A stretch of DNA of 64,000 nt, from assembly GCA_020440605.1 (NCBI GenBank), contig JAGRNT010000008.1, forward strand, positions 120,319-184,318, in the 5' to 3' direction. This document shows positions 50,801-58,913 of the stretch, piece after piece; position 1 is the first letter of the stretch; the number at the start of each line of letters is the position of its first letter. The notes below the pieces were generated by a model. That model was not told the DNA's origin. It saw only the letters and a program-made list of their open reading frames with translations, and searched no databases. Source of the DNA: a bacterium (GTDB lineage: Bacteria > 4484-113 > JAFGCY01). A program made the position numbers and the translations under genes.

Positions 50801-50888
50801 GCGGGTCGATATCGCCCTGTGATCCTGAACAGGATAGGCCAAGGCAGGCCAGGCACAGAGTAAGCGGAAGTAAGGACAGATGACGCAT
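47850..50888 (-). CDS. PKD / PQQ-propeller lipoprotein of the shared-module family
   Basis: The 1012-residue lipoprotein has signal LACLGLSC. Domain order: the shared N-terminal module (about 45-210; GRWDWHGPFADSHVRLSLGK, DVVGLGLNPFD), a fibronectin-III-like domain (about 215-300; LVASAVSGGLELQWNPV), a beta-rich domain with a DTDGDGIFDISG loop, three PKD domains (about 400-680) and a C-terminal PQQ-type propeller (about 690-1012; repeats such as SSPAIGDDGTIYIGD, GSPAVGPDGSIYFGSD, SSPLLGADGTIYFGS). It is a half-length version of the giant protein at 1-5509. I chose the ATG at 50888, five bases after AGGGGGC; the frame is open further upstream but lacks a signal-peptide start. TATACT lies 36 bp upstream. 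Surface or secreted binding protein; ligand unknown. Confidence 0.88.
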   Translation of the reverse strand: MRHLSLLPLTLCLACLGLSCSGSQGDIDPQLQLSAPLSQPDEAFDPGFPGGLPEDAQQPWERSASGIDANSEFTVGRDWFSGSIGGITENGEAARLESAAGGSAYGIWRIPLAGEQPGTLSADVNLLDDGNGSPSQYLIGLANYGTGRWDWHGPFADSHVRLSLGKGISEGDSFLSSASNIFVTVLCFNGDSVDVVGLGLNPFDPADLTAPPQPAGLVASAVSGGLELQWNPVIAADLAGYRISYGSKPFINPDAVGVRQLDYLEGSTRLLLADLSSETFVRIAAVDHSGNISEASELLSAVPLAGAAGSLLLVADAPSGGLSSQINVTASGADSYDIDTDGDGIFDISGQASGSFSVDTGSSGLIRPRVRGVSGETVALGSVSLVISGNSRPVALAIADTATGSAPLEVNFDGTESTDFDGSIVGGGWDFDGDGIYELWNETDTAVLSAVNNYTSPGVYNAKLRVLDDGGAWDVDTVSIVVTSPDSSVDAQLSADNLLGPAPLTVNFNATASVGNAPLKYYWDFEGDGTIDRVDFDGLESHSYPVDGSFNATVTVEDADGDIGSASVEISVTVNPNSPPTASFAADRTEGYAPFVINFDASGSNDSDGSIVLYEWDFDNNGSIDSYSTLATEQHQYNLRGTYSCRLRVTDDDGDSDETTLVMRLPCEAGQFHYGDGMNRVSTITGPQTNHGYWNKSIGTDAGYSSPVVGPDGTIYVGGGGGLLFAFEPDGTLKWDYDLVAGTIWSSPAIGDDGTIYIGDPGNGLHAVSPLGFQLWVYASAGGVFGSPAVGPDGSIYFGSDDGFLTALRPDGSLRWKFPAGLISTSSPAVDKQGNVYFGSDDNMFYALDSSGSKLWDIDMFGLVRASPAIGPDGRIYIGADSGFFRCLNPDGSISWQAMLPAGIRSTAAVDADHNAYFGCDNGSLYKFIDGGFEDWPYPTGNLVRSSPLLGADGTIYFGSYSGNMYALNPDGSLKWSEGSISTVLYSSPSLGPDGSLYISDFSGKLLAYADS

Positions 50889-50991
50889 GGAACGCCCCCT
50901 GGAATGATGGGAGCAGTATAGCAAAACCGGGTTTAGCCGGATGGCAGGCAGGTGGCCTGAACTGACTTTGCCCCCGGATTCAATTTTGATT

Positions 50992-51036
50992 GTTTGTGAA
51001 CACAAACTTGCCCTGCCATTGAAAGAGTGCTACAGT
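50992..51036 (+). promoter_or_regulatory. Operator-like palindrome and promoter upstream of the sigma-factor gene
   Basis: GTTTGTG-AA-CACAAAC (50992-51007) is a perfect 7-bp palindrome. It ends against a promoter-like TTGCCC (51008-51013), 17-bp spacer and TACAGT (51031-51036). The implied leader to the ATG at 51153 is about 110 nt. Confidence 0.5.
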
Positions 51037-51152
51037 TATCGCCTGTTATGGGGCAATTTGTACGGTAGGTGCAGTGTGCATCGCCGTTGAAAACGGTCAT
51101 CTGACCGTCCAGGGTTGAGATATTTAGAACAACGGGTGGAAATCTTCGTCCA

Positions 51153-51767
51153 ATGAGCTTCGTGGAACGCAATGGGAAGAACGCGGGACTGACTCCTGAA
51201 GAGGAACTCAACCTCTGGGAGAACTACAATTCCCGCGCGCGCGCCCGGATAGTCGAGGCCTACCAGCCGCTGGTCTTCCACATCTTCGGCCGCCTGGGCC
51301 TGAACCTGGGCGAGGAAGCGGTGGATCTGATCAGCGAGGGCAATGTCGGACTGATCCAGGCCGTGGACAACTACGACTACCGCCGCGGCGTGCCCTTCAA
51401 GAGCTACGCCTACCTGCGTGTCAAGGGCGCGATGATCGACTACCTGCGCAGCCAGAAGATCGCCGTGAAGGGCGGGGAGCTGCGGGAGTTCGACTTCTTC
51501 AGCGCACTGGCTGCCGAAGGCAAGGACAAGTACAGCATCGACCGGCTGGAGTTCGTGTTCGCACACCTGCCGGCGCTGTCACCGCGTGAGTCACAGATCA
51601 TCAACGGGCTGTACGTCGAGGGCCTCAGCCAGCGCGAGCTGGCCACGCGCCTGAAGTGCACCCCGGCCAACATCAGCATCCTCCACGGACGCGCCGTTAA
51701 GCGCCTGAAGAAGTTCGTGGCGGAGGAGCGCCGGCGTGGCATGGCTGCCGGCATCGCCTGGTTCTGA
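51153..51767 (+). CDS. Sigma-70 family factor with regions 2 and 4 (FliA/WhiG-like, short)
   Basis: The 204-residue sigma factor contains region 2 (about residues 35-98; GLNLGEEAVDLISEGNVGLI, FKSYAYLRVKGAMIDYLR) and region 4 with helix-turn-helix (about 140-195; LSPRESQIINGLYVEGLSQR, then ELATRLKCTPANISILHGRA). Canonical FliA proteins are about 240 residues with a region 3 between these; here only about 40 linker residues remain, so region 3 is reduced or missing. The region 2 sequence is most like FliA/WhiG/SigB-type alternative factors. flhB, the only flagellar gene here, is 11 kb away, so a motility role is only a guess. It is flanked by lipoprotein genes and followed by structured repeats. 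Confidence 0.88.
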   Translation: MSFVERNGKNAGLTPEEELNLWENYNSRARARIVEAYQPLVFHIFGRLGLNLGEEAVDLISEGNVGLIQAVDNYDYRRGVPFKSYAYLRVKGAMIDYLRSQKIAVKGGELREFDFFSALAAEGKDKYSIDRLEFVFAHLPALSPRESQIINGLYVEGLSQRELATRLKCTPANISILHGRAVKRLKKFVAEERRRGMAAGIAWF

Positions 51768-51776
51768 TTTCATTTT

Positions 51777-51992
51777 CCCGCTCGTGCAAGCACTCGCGGG
51801 GCTGGCGCTGCGGCCGGCTAAGCCGTCCGGGTCGCGCTGAATGGGAGGCCAGATGTCAGTCTGGCAAACGGAGCATCCGCAAGATGCCCCGTGCAAGAGC
51901 TGCGGAACTTGTTTCGCAGCGGTTTGCAGACCCGCGAAAGCTAGCTTGAGCGGGATTGAGAATTTAGACCCGCGAGCCCTCGGGTGAGCGGG
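51777..51992. repeat. Three 24-bp framed palindromes (CCCGCGA-N10-GAGCGGG)
   Basis: Identical 7-base arms enclose a variable self-complementary 10-mer at 51931-51954 (AAGCTAGCTT) and 51969-51992 (GCCCTCGGGT). In reversed orientation the same frame is at 51777-51800 (GTGCAAGCAC). Between them are further hairpins: GGCCAG...CTGGC, GCATC-CGCAA-GATGC and GCTGCGGAAC...TTTCGCAGC. Confidence 0.85.
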
Positions 51993-52071
51993 AAAAAGAA
52001 TCGTGATTATTCACGTTCGACTCAGCACTTCACAGGTGTGGTTCGGACGCCATCAGCAATTATTCACTTGG

Positions 52072-52101
52072 ACGGGGTCCCGCGAGGGACCCCGTTTTGT
52101 A
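52072..52101 (+). terminator. Strong hairpin terminator
   Basis: ACGGGGTCCC-GCGA-GGGACCCCGT is a perfect 10-bp stem with a GNRA loop, followed on the plus strand by TTTTGT (counting the last stem base). It would end a plus-strand transcript from the sigma-factor gene or from a structured RNA in 51770-52070. Confidence 0.7.
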
Positions 52102-52126
52102 TCCGGCTACACCTGCCTCAATCCGC

Positions 52127-54880
52127 TCAGGGCAGGTAGTTCGTGAAACCAAGCTCGATGGTGCCGCGCAGGTAGCTCACCGCAGGACTGCCATTGATCA
52201 AGGTCAGTGAGGGGAACTGCGCATTGTCATACCTGTCCAGCACCTCGGGGTAGGACCAGGCGGAGCCGAGTGGATCAATGGCCCGGGTGTATGAGAGTTG
52301 CTGATCCGGGTCGATGAAGATGATCGCGGGATTGCCATTCACGAGCGCGATTTCCACGGGTGAGTTGGTGACGGTGGCATCCCACAGCAGATTGTGTGAG
52401 CCCCAGCCAGCCCCTGTGCTGTCCGTGGCACGGATGAATACCAGCCTGTCCGCCGCGTCATCCAGATAGGCAATCGCCGGATTGCCATCCACGATCAGCA
52501 TGTCGGGGAATACACCTGACTGCGTTGTGGCATCGACGGTCTTCAGCGTTCCCCAGGCGGTGCCCAGGGCATTCGTCGCCCGCTTGTAGACAAGCTGCTT
52601 GGCAGTCGTGGCATAGGCAGTCACCGCCGGATTGCCATCCACGATTTCCATGTTGACATAGGCATAGTTGTCAGCAGTGTCAATCGTCACCGCTCCATCC
52701 CAGCTGCTGCCTGCGAGATTCTGGGCCCGGATGAAGAGCAGATCCTTGACGTCATTCACATAGGCAACCGCAGGCAGCCCGCCGACCTCCTGCAGGCTCG
52801 TGACCTGGCTCGTGGAATTGCCCGTGATCTTCTGCTTTGCCGGCCAGGAGCTGCCGATCGCATCCAGACTGCGCAGGTAGTAGGCATCTTCAGCGATAGG
52901 CACCCCGAAGCAGACCGCCGGATTGCCCTGGATCAGCTGCATTTCAGCGTAATAGGGTGAGGCGCCGACGATCGTGGCCAGGATGATCGGGCTGCTCCAT
53001 GTGCTGCCCTGCGGGTCCAGTGCCCGCGTGTACTTCACTTCATCGGAACCGAGGTCCACGTAGACGACTGCCGGATTGCCGGCTACTTCAATGATGTCAC
53101 TGAAATATCCGGTGATACCACCACTGCCGTCAAGCGTGCGGGGCTGGGTCCAGCCGCGCACCACCAGCAGGGCCTCGTCCGTGGCCGTCAGGCCCTCGCC
53201 ATCCGTCACGCGCAGGCGCAGCGTGTGGTAGCCGTAAGTGCCCAGCGATGTCGTGTGGTGATCAACAGCGCCGCTGCTGCTTTCAAAGCTGCCGTCGCCA
53301 TCCGTGTCCCATTCATAGAGCACGATCCCGGAAGGAGAGGTGCTGTTCCCCCCGCCCAGGGTGAACAGTTCACCGGCCTCCACGGCATCCGGGTTGATCT
53401 CCAGCACGGCCACGGGGCCATCCGCCTCCGTCACCAGCACGGGCACGGTGTCAACATCCCAGGCAGCCTCGCTGTCGGTCACACGGAACTTGACTCCGTG
53501 AATGCCGGGATTGGCATACTGCTGCGGGTCAGGCGTGAGCGTGTCTGTGCCTGCCTCATAGATCCCGTCGCCATCGAAATCCCAGGCGTACTCCAGCGCG
53601 GAAGCATCATCCTCACTGTCCTCGGCACTGCCCGTGAAGGCCACGTCCAGCGGGGCCACGCCGCTCTGCGGATCCGCCACTGCACTGGCCACGGGCCGCG
53701 TATTGCCGGTGATCAGCAGGGAGAGCCCGCCCAGTGCCACCGCCTCGCCGGATGCGTCACTGCCACGCAACCTGGGACGGATGATGCCTGTTGCGGTGGT
53801 ATCGGCGAACTGTGTCCCGAGGGCATCAGCCTGGATCTCGAACACACCGTCGCCATCGAGATCCCAGTCATAGCTGTCCGCCCCGCTGGCACTGAGCTGG
53901 ATTGCGGCATTGATCAGTCCGGAAGCTGAGTCGCTGATCAGTTGCAGCTCCATCTGCTGGCCGGCAAGCGGCGTGGCATCCAGTACGGCCGTGATCGCGC
54001 TTTCGTTGCCAGCGAAGTCCACGGCCGCGATGGCCAGCCAGGTTCTGCCTGACAGGGGAGCCAGCAGGTGCCGGGTGCCGCCCTCAAGATAGTTCACGCG
54101 TCTGACTCCGGCGGAGTGCGGATTGCTGAAGCCCGCGGATGCGTGGTAGACCAGATAGCCCGCCAGATCCGGCTCCAGCACGGGGGACCAGCTCAGTTCA
54201 ATCCCGCCCGCCACGGGAGTTAGCACCAGACCCGTCGGAGCCGCCGGAGCCTGGGCATCCGCCGCATCATACTGGTTCACGCCGATACCGACCACATCGA
54301 TGCTGCTGCCGGCCGGGCAGAGCAGTGTGACGAAGGTATTGCCAAGCGGGCTTGTCAGTTCTCGGGAGGGCTCCGTCACGGCCTGCAGACGCACATGGTT
54401 GTCAGTGAAGGGACCCTGCCAGTCCCAGCGGTCCGTGCCGTAGTTGCTCAGTCCGACATAGTACAGACTGCCATTCCCCAGCAGGTTGGCATCCACACTG
54501 ACAACTCCGGGCTGGGCCGCTCCCATGCTGATGCGGTACATGGCATAGCTGGCAGCGGAGCTGTCCGTGCCGTTGATGCGGCTGGCCTCAGCGTTGTCCG
54601 CGACATCACCTGATTCGAGGAAGCGTTCGACACCGGGCGTGAAGTCCGTGTTGCCATTGACTGATGAGGAGGACCTGTGCTCCGGGCTGATCACATGCCC
54701 GCCGGCATCCACTGCCTCCCAGGGCTGGACTCCGTCCGCCGGCAGGCTGAGTCCGGCCGGTTCTCCTGTGTCAAGTGCTGTGAGCTGGACGGATTCAGGC
54801 CTGAGGCCTGTTACCCGGCCCGTGGTACAGGCGGCTAGCAACAGAGCTGCAGACAGCAGCAGACAGACATTCCTCAGCAT
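52127..54880 (-). CDS. PKD lipoprotein with C-terminal seven-repeat propeller (shared-module family, copy C)
   Basis: The 917-residue lipoprotein has signal LLLAAC. It carries the shared N-terminal module (about 45-210; GVERFLESGDVADNAEASRI, RWDWQGPFTDNHVRL, DVVGIGVNQYDAAD), a fibronectin-III-like domain (GLVLTPVAGGIELSWSPV), a beta domain with a DLDGDGVFEI loop and about two PKD domains (about 405-580). The C-terminal block (about 590-917) has seven repeats of about 45 residues, such as VDGNPAIAYLDDAADRLVFI and VNGNPAIIFIDPDQQLSYTR, each with NPA and a RA-D...GS-W element. This is probably a seven-bladed propeller, different from the PQQ type in 47850-50888. GGGG lies six bases before the ATG. 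It is tandem with 55015-57798. Confidence 0.88.
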   Translation of the reverse strand: MLRNVCLLLSAALLLAACTTGRVTGLRPESVQLTALDTGEPAGLSLPADGVQPWEAVDAGGHVISPEHRSSSSVNGNTDFTPGVERFLESGDVADNAEASRINGTDSSAASYAMYRISMGAAQPGVVSVDANLLGNGSLYYVGLSNYGTDRWDWQGPFTDNHVRLQAVTEPSRELTSPLGNTFVTLLCPAGSSIDVVGIGVNQYDAADAQAPAAPTGLVLTPVAGGIELSWSPVLEPDLAGYLVYHASAGFSNPHSAGVRRVNYLEGGTRHLLAPLSGRTWLAIAAVDFAGNESAITAVLDATPLAGQQMELQLISDSASGLINAAIQLSASGADSYDWDLDGDGVFEIQADALGTQFADTTATGIIRPRLRGSDASGEAVALGGLSLLITGNTRPVASAVADPQSGVAPLDVAFTGSAEDSEDDASALEYAWDFDGDGIYEAGTDTLTPDPQQYANPGIHGVKFRVTDSEAAWDVDTVPVLVTEADGPVAVLEINPDAVEAGELFTLGGGNSTSPSGIVLYEWDTDGDGSFESSSGAVDHHTTSLGTYGYHTLRLRVTDGEGLTATDEALLVVRGWTQPRTLDGSGGITGYFSDIIEVAGNPAVVYVDLGSDEVKYTRALDPQGSTWSSPIILATIVGASPYYAEMQLIQGNPAVCFGVPIAEDAYYLRSLDAIGSSWPAKQKITGNSTSQVTSLQEVGGLPAVAYVNDVKDLLFIRAQNLAGSSWDGAVTIDTADNYAYVNMEIVDGNPAVTAYATTAKQLVYKRATNALGTAWGTLKTVDATTQSGVFPDMLIVDGNPAIAYLDDAADRLVFIRATDSTGAGWGSHNLLWDATVTNSPVEIALVNGNPAIIFIDPDQQLSYTRAIDPLGSAWSYPEVLDRYDNAQFPSLTLINGSPAVSYLRGTIELGFTNYLP

Positions 54881-55014
54881 GGCCTACCCCGATGATTAAG
54901 AATCAGTAAAACATATCCTAACGCGAGGACTGCATTCTGGCCAGTCCAGACCGCAGGATTGCGGACAGCTGCGCTTGCATGACGCAGCTGCACTTCCACT
55001 GCTGCCCTGCCGGA

Positions 55015-57798
55015 TCAGTACTGCAGGGCGAAGCGCAGATTGAAGATGTCAGAGTCGTAGTAGCAGATCGCCTGCCTGCCGTCCAGCTCAATCACGGCGA
55101 TTCCGCCCCCGGCATCCACACTGTCATCCACAGAGACAGGGTCCGCCCAGCTACTGCCGGTGAGGCCTTCCGCCTCGCACAGCATCACTGCCTTGCGGGT
55201 CGAATCCTCATGGATGATGCGGGGCAGACCATCGTATACGGTCAGGAAGCAGTAGCGACCGGCATTGCTGGCACTCTGCACCTCCCGGATGCTGCCCCAG
55301 AAGTCACCGTCGGGATCCGTGGCTCTTACATACAACAGCACTGAACCCGTGGTTCGGTAATAGGCGATCGCCGGAGCTCCCTGCACCACGGCAAGGCTTG
55401 AGTAGTAACCGGTGTCATTCGTGGTGTCGATCACACTGCGGCTGCCCCAGGCGGAACCGGTTTCATCAAGTGCGCGGACATAGGCCAGATCGAGGCCGTT
55501 CGTGAGCAGGTAGCTGATCGCGGGATGCCCGTTGACGATGGCCATTGAGCTGCTGTTGCCCGGAGAATCTGCGGTGTCAACATCGACAGGAGCTCCCCAG
55601 CTGGTACCGTCCGCTGCCGTGGCACGGATGTAACTCAACTTGCTGCCGTTCCTGTAGCAGAATGCGGGCCTGCCGGAAACTGTCAGGCCGCAGACACTCA
55701 GACCGGAAGTCGCAGCTGGATCAATCACGACTGAACTGCCCCAGCTGCTGCCACTGCTGTCCGCAGCGCGCACGAAACTCAGCCCGGTGACATTGGTGTC
55801 CTGGTAGGCGATGGCAGGCCTGCCATCCACCATCAGGGCACTCTGCCTGCCCCTGACGTAGCTGTCCGTGTCAATCAGTACGCCTGTCACCGGCCAGCTG
55901 CCGCCCACGGCGTCATCTGCCCTGATGTAGAGCATGTCGTCATTGTCATTGCTGTAGCAGAAGACAGCCGGCCTGCCGTGCACCTCAATCATTGCGATGT
56001 CCGTCACCGGTTCGAACGACAGGTTCAGCGGAGTGATGCGCCATCCGGCAACCGTTGCCATAACTGTGGTATCGCTTGAATTGCCGTCAGCATCGAACAC
56101 ACGCACGCTCACGGGATATGCGCCGGACTCCGGCCAGCTCAGCATTATCTCCGGCAGCCCCTCAAAGGTGTCCTCGCCGTTGCCGTTTTCATTGAACAGG
56201 CCGTCACCGTCAATGTCCCAGTGATAGTTGGCAATGGAAGCTCCGGGATCGCTGGAGGCGGATGCATCGAACCGGAAGGGAACGCCCTTCTCGCCGCGCT
56301 CGGGACTGGCCGTCAGCACCGCCGTGGGCCAGCCGCCGAGTCCGGGGCCGACCGTGACCGCCACGCTGTCAACATCCCAGGCACCCTCACTGTCCGTCAC
56401 GCGGAACTTGGCATTCCATGTGCCGTCAATGCCGTACTGCTGCAGCGCCGGCTCCAGCAGGTCGGTGCCGTTCTCATATATTCCGTCGCCATTGAAGTCC
56501 CAGGCGAATGTCAGCGCGGAGAGATCATCCTCAAGGTCCTCGGCAATGCCCGTGAACTGCACGCTGAGCGGCGCCGGGCCGCTCTGCGGATCCGCCGTGG
56601 CACTGGCCACGGGGCGGTTGTTGCCGATGATCAGCAGGGAGACGCTGCCCAGCGCCACTGCCGTGCCGGAGCCGTCGCGGCTGCGCACGCGCGGGCGGAT
56701 CACGCCGCTCTGGCCGGTATAGGCCTGGCGGCTGCCGGTCAGGTCGCCCGTGATCTCGAACACGCCGTCACCATCAAGATCCCAGTCGTAGATCGCCGCA
56801 CCCGTGGCAGTCAGGGTCAGCGGAGTGTTGATTCCGCCGCTCACGCCGTTGACACTGAGGCTGAGCTTGCCGGGATCGCCCGGCAGGGGCTGGGCGCTGA
56901 GCACCGTGGTCGGCGGGCTTTCATTGCCGCCGAAGTCCAGCGCACTGACCGCCACGAACTGGCGCTTCTGAAGTCCGCCGAGCACGAGCCGCGTGCTGCC
57001 TTCCAGCCAGCGCAGGTGCTGTACACCCACACTGTGGGGGTTGGAGAACGAGTTATCGGAGTAGTAGATGATGTAGCCAGCCAGATCCGCTTCCGCCACG
57101 GGGCTCCACTGCAGTTCCAGCCCGCCGTTGACGGGGGTCAGCACCAGGCCGGCCGGAGCAGGGGGAGCGATCGCATCCGCCGGCTCGAACTGGTTGACCC
57201 CCACACCGACGATGTCCAGCGAGGAACCGGGCTCCGTCAGCACGGTGACGAAGGTGTTGCCAAGATCGGAGGTGTAGTCGCCGTTGCCGTCCGTGACCAC
57301 CGGCAGGCGGATGCTGCCTTCCGTGAATGGGCCGGTCCACTCCCAGCGCACACCGCCGTAGTTGCTGACCCCGACGTAGTAACTGCTGCCGCTGCCGAGC
57401 AGGTTGGCATCGATGGCCACCACCGCCGGCTGCTCGTCCTGCAGGCCGATGCGGTAGATCGCATAGGCATTGTCATTCCCCGCGCCTCCGTTCAGGCGCA
57501 GGGCCTCACCGTTGGCTGCCACATCCCCCGCCGCGAGGAAGCGCTCCACGCCCGGCGTGAAGATCGTGTTCACGGTGATCGACGAGAGACTGCGTGCGCG
57601 GGGCACGGCATGGCCCATCGCATCGAGTTCCTCCCAGGGCTGCAGGCCGTCCTGCGGCAGGGCTGCCAGGTGCTGTGCGGATTCAGGAGCAGCCTGCAGC
57701 AACACTGGCTGCGGGGCAGGCCCAGTGGCTGCACCACCGCAGCCGGCAAGCAGGCAAAGCAGGGCAATGTGCAGGCTCAAGCCGGGAAATCGCTTCAT
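55015..57798 (-). CDS. PKD lipoprotein with C-terminal seven-repeat propeller (shared-module family, copy D)
   Basis: The 927-residue lipoprotein has signal ALLCLLAGC. It has the same order as 52127-54880: shared N-terminal module (GVERFLAAGDVAANGEALRL, RWEWTGPFTEGSIRLPVV, DIVGVGVNQFEPAD), fibronectin-III-like domain (GLVLTPVNGGLELQWSPV), beta domain with a DLDGDGVFEI loop, about two PKD domains and a C-terminal seven-repeat propeller (VDGRPAIAYQDTNVTGLSFV, VNGHPAISYLLTNGLDLAYV). I chose the ATG at 57798, nine bases after GGAG, instead of an in-frame start 18 codons upstream, because it begins the signal peptide. It lies 134 bp upstream of copy C, a clear tandem duplication, and diverges from the MscS gene. 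Confidence 0.88.
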   Translation of the reverse strand: MKRFPGLSLHIALLCLLAGCGGAATGPAPQPVLLQAAPESAQHLAALPQDGLQPWEELDAMGHAVPRARSLSSITVNTIFTPGVERFLAAGDVAANGEALRLNGGAGNDNAYAIYRIGLQDEQPAVVAIDANLLGSGSSYYVGVSNYGGVRWEWTGPFTEGSIRLPVVTDGNGDYTSDLGNTFVTVLTEPGSSLDIVGVGVNQFEPADAIAPPAPAGLVLTPVNGGLELQWSPVAEADLAGYIIYYSDNSFSNPHSVGVQHLRWLEGSTRLVLGGLQKRQFVAVSALDFGGNESPPTTVLSAQPLPGDPGKLSLSVNGVSGGINTPLTLTATGAAIYDWDLDGDGVFEITGDLTGSRQAYTGQSGVIRPRVRSRDGSGTAVALGSVSLLIIGNNRPVASATADPQSGPAPLSVQFTGIAEDLEDDLSALTFAWDFNGDGIYENGTDLLEPALQQYGIDGTWNAKFRVTDSEGAWDVDSVAVTVGPGLGGWPTAVLTASPERGEKGVPFRFDASASSDPGASIANYHWDIDGDGLFNENGNGEDTFEGLPEIMLSWPESGAYPVSVRVFDADGNSSDTTVMATVAGWRITPLNLSFEPVTDIAMIEVHGRPAVFCYSNDNDDMLYIRADDAVGGSWPVTGVLIDTDSYVRGRQSALMVDGRPAIAYQDTNVTGLSFVRAADSSGSSWGSSVVIDPAATSGLSVCGLTVSGRPAFCYRNGSKLSYIRATAADGTSWGAPVDVDTADSPGNSSSMAIVNGHPAISYLLTNGLDLAYVRALDETGSAWGSRSVIDTTNDTGYYSSLAVVQGAPAIAYYRTTGSVLLYVRATDPDGDFWGSIREVQSASNAGRYCFLTVYDGLPRIIHEDSTRKAVMLCEAEGLTGSSWADPVSVDDSVDAGGGIAVIELDGRQAICYYDSDIFNLRFALQY

Positions 57799-57899
57799 AC
57801 TGTTCCACTCCTGGTCTTCAGTTGGAGGTCGCAGACTCCGTTCCTGCTCCAATCATATCCGAAGCTGAGAGCCTGGAGCATGGACTAGGATAGTCCGCG

Positions 57900-58913
57900 A
57901 TGCTTCTGCAGGGAAATCCAGCCGGAGAGGAAGGCGGTTTCGCCAGCCATGTGCTGGACCACAACCCGCTGGTGGGCTACGTCTCCGAGCTGGCCGGTGT
58001 CTCGGTTGCCACGGCCGAGAAGCTGCTGCTGTCGCTGTTCCTGCTGATCATCGTGCCGCTGCTGAACTCGCTCATCCTGCGGGTCGTGCGCAGCAGCGTG
58101 AAGGACAGCACGAGCGTCTACCGCGCGCGGGTGGCCCTGCGCTATTTCTCCGGGATCAGCGTGCTGATCCTGCTCGTGGCGATCTGGTTCGGGAGCATCG
58201 CGGATCTCGGCACCTACATCTCGATCATCTCCGCCGGGCTCGTGATCGCGCTGCAGGACAGCGTTGCCAACATGGCGGGCTTCGTGTTCATCATGTGGCG
58301 GCGGCCCTTCAGCGTGCAGGACCGCATCGAGATCAGCGGCCTGCGCGGCGACGTGATCGACATCCGCCTGTTCCAGTTCACGATCGTGGAGGTCGGCAAC
58401 TGGGTGGATGCAGACCAGAGCACGGGGCGGATCGTGCACATCCCGAACCGCAAGGTCTTCACCGAGGCGCTGGCCAACTACACAGCGGGCTTCGAGTACA
58501 TCTGGAACGAGATCCCGGTGGTGGTGACCTTCGAAAGCAACTGGCGAATGGCCAAGGAACTGCTGACGGGGATTGCCCAGCGGCACTGCGAGCAGTTCAG
58601 CCCCGAGGCCGAGCAGCAGATCCGCAGTACGGCGCAGCGCTACATGATCATCGCCGGCAAGCTCACGCCGATTGTCTACACACGTGTCGTCGACATCGGC
58701 GTCGAACTGACCCTGCGCTACCTGACACATGCCCGCCGGCGGCGCGGCACCACCCAGGAACTCTGGGAGGCGATCCTCGATGAGTTCGCCCAGCATCCCG
58801 ACATTGACTATGCCTACCCGACCACGCGCTTCTATGACAACCGCAGGGAAGGCAAGCCGGAAGCGGGAGGAACACATGGGGACCTGGGGCCGGGGACCGG
58901 GGAACAGGAATAG
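57900..58913 (+). CDS. MscS-family mechanosensitive channel
   Basis: The 337-residue membrane protein has about three helices (LLLSLFLLIIVPLLNSLIL, YFSGISVLILLVAIWFGSI, and pore helix ISIISAGLVIALQDSVANMA). The MscS beta domain follows (RPFSVQDRIEISGLRGDVID, STGRIVHIPNRKVFTEALAN), then a soluble C-terminus. MscS channels open on membrane tension and release solutes during hypo-osmotic shock; here lipid or ion specificity is unknown. The last residues (GGTHGDLGPGTGEQE) are encoded by the start of a GGGGACC-word repeat array, so the repeat has extended or replaced the native C-terminus. The ATG has TAGGAT eight bases upstream and no Shine-Dalgarno. Confidence 0.9.
   Translation: MLLQGNPAGEEGGFASHVLDHNPLVGYVSELAGVSVATAEKLLLSLFLLIIVPLLNSLILRVVRSSVKDSTSVYRARVALRYFSGISVLILLVAIWFGSIADLGTYISIISAGLVIALQDSVANMAGFVFIMWRRPFSVQDRIEISGLRGDVIDIRLFQFTIVEVGNWVDADQSTGRIVHIPNRKVFTEALANYTAGFEYIWNEIPVVVTFESNWRMAKELLTGIAQRHCEQFSPEAEQQIRSTAQRYMIIAGKLTPIVYTRVVDIGVELTLRYLTHARRRRGTTQELWEAILDEFAQHPDIDYAYPTTRFYDNRREGKPEAGGTHGDLGPGTGEQE

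Noticed and set aside
51768..52126. tmRNA, RNase P RNA or tRNA in the structured spacer after the sigma-factor gene
   Set aside because: None of the conserved cores of these RNAs was found. GTTCGAC-like words occur, but there is no acceptor stem or cloverleaf.
56221..57888. Plus-strand frame of 555 codons opposite the 55015-57798 lipoprotein
   Set aside because: The opposite strand encodes a clear lipoprotein with fibronectin-III-like and PKD domains. The plus-strand product is low-information and has no recognisable domain.
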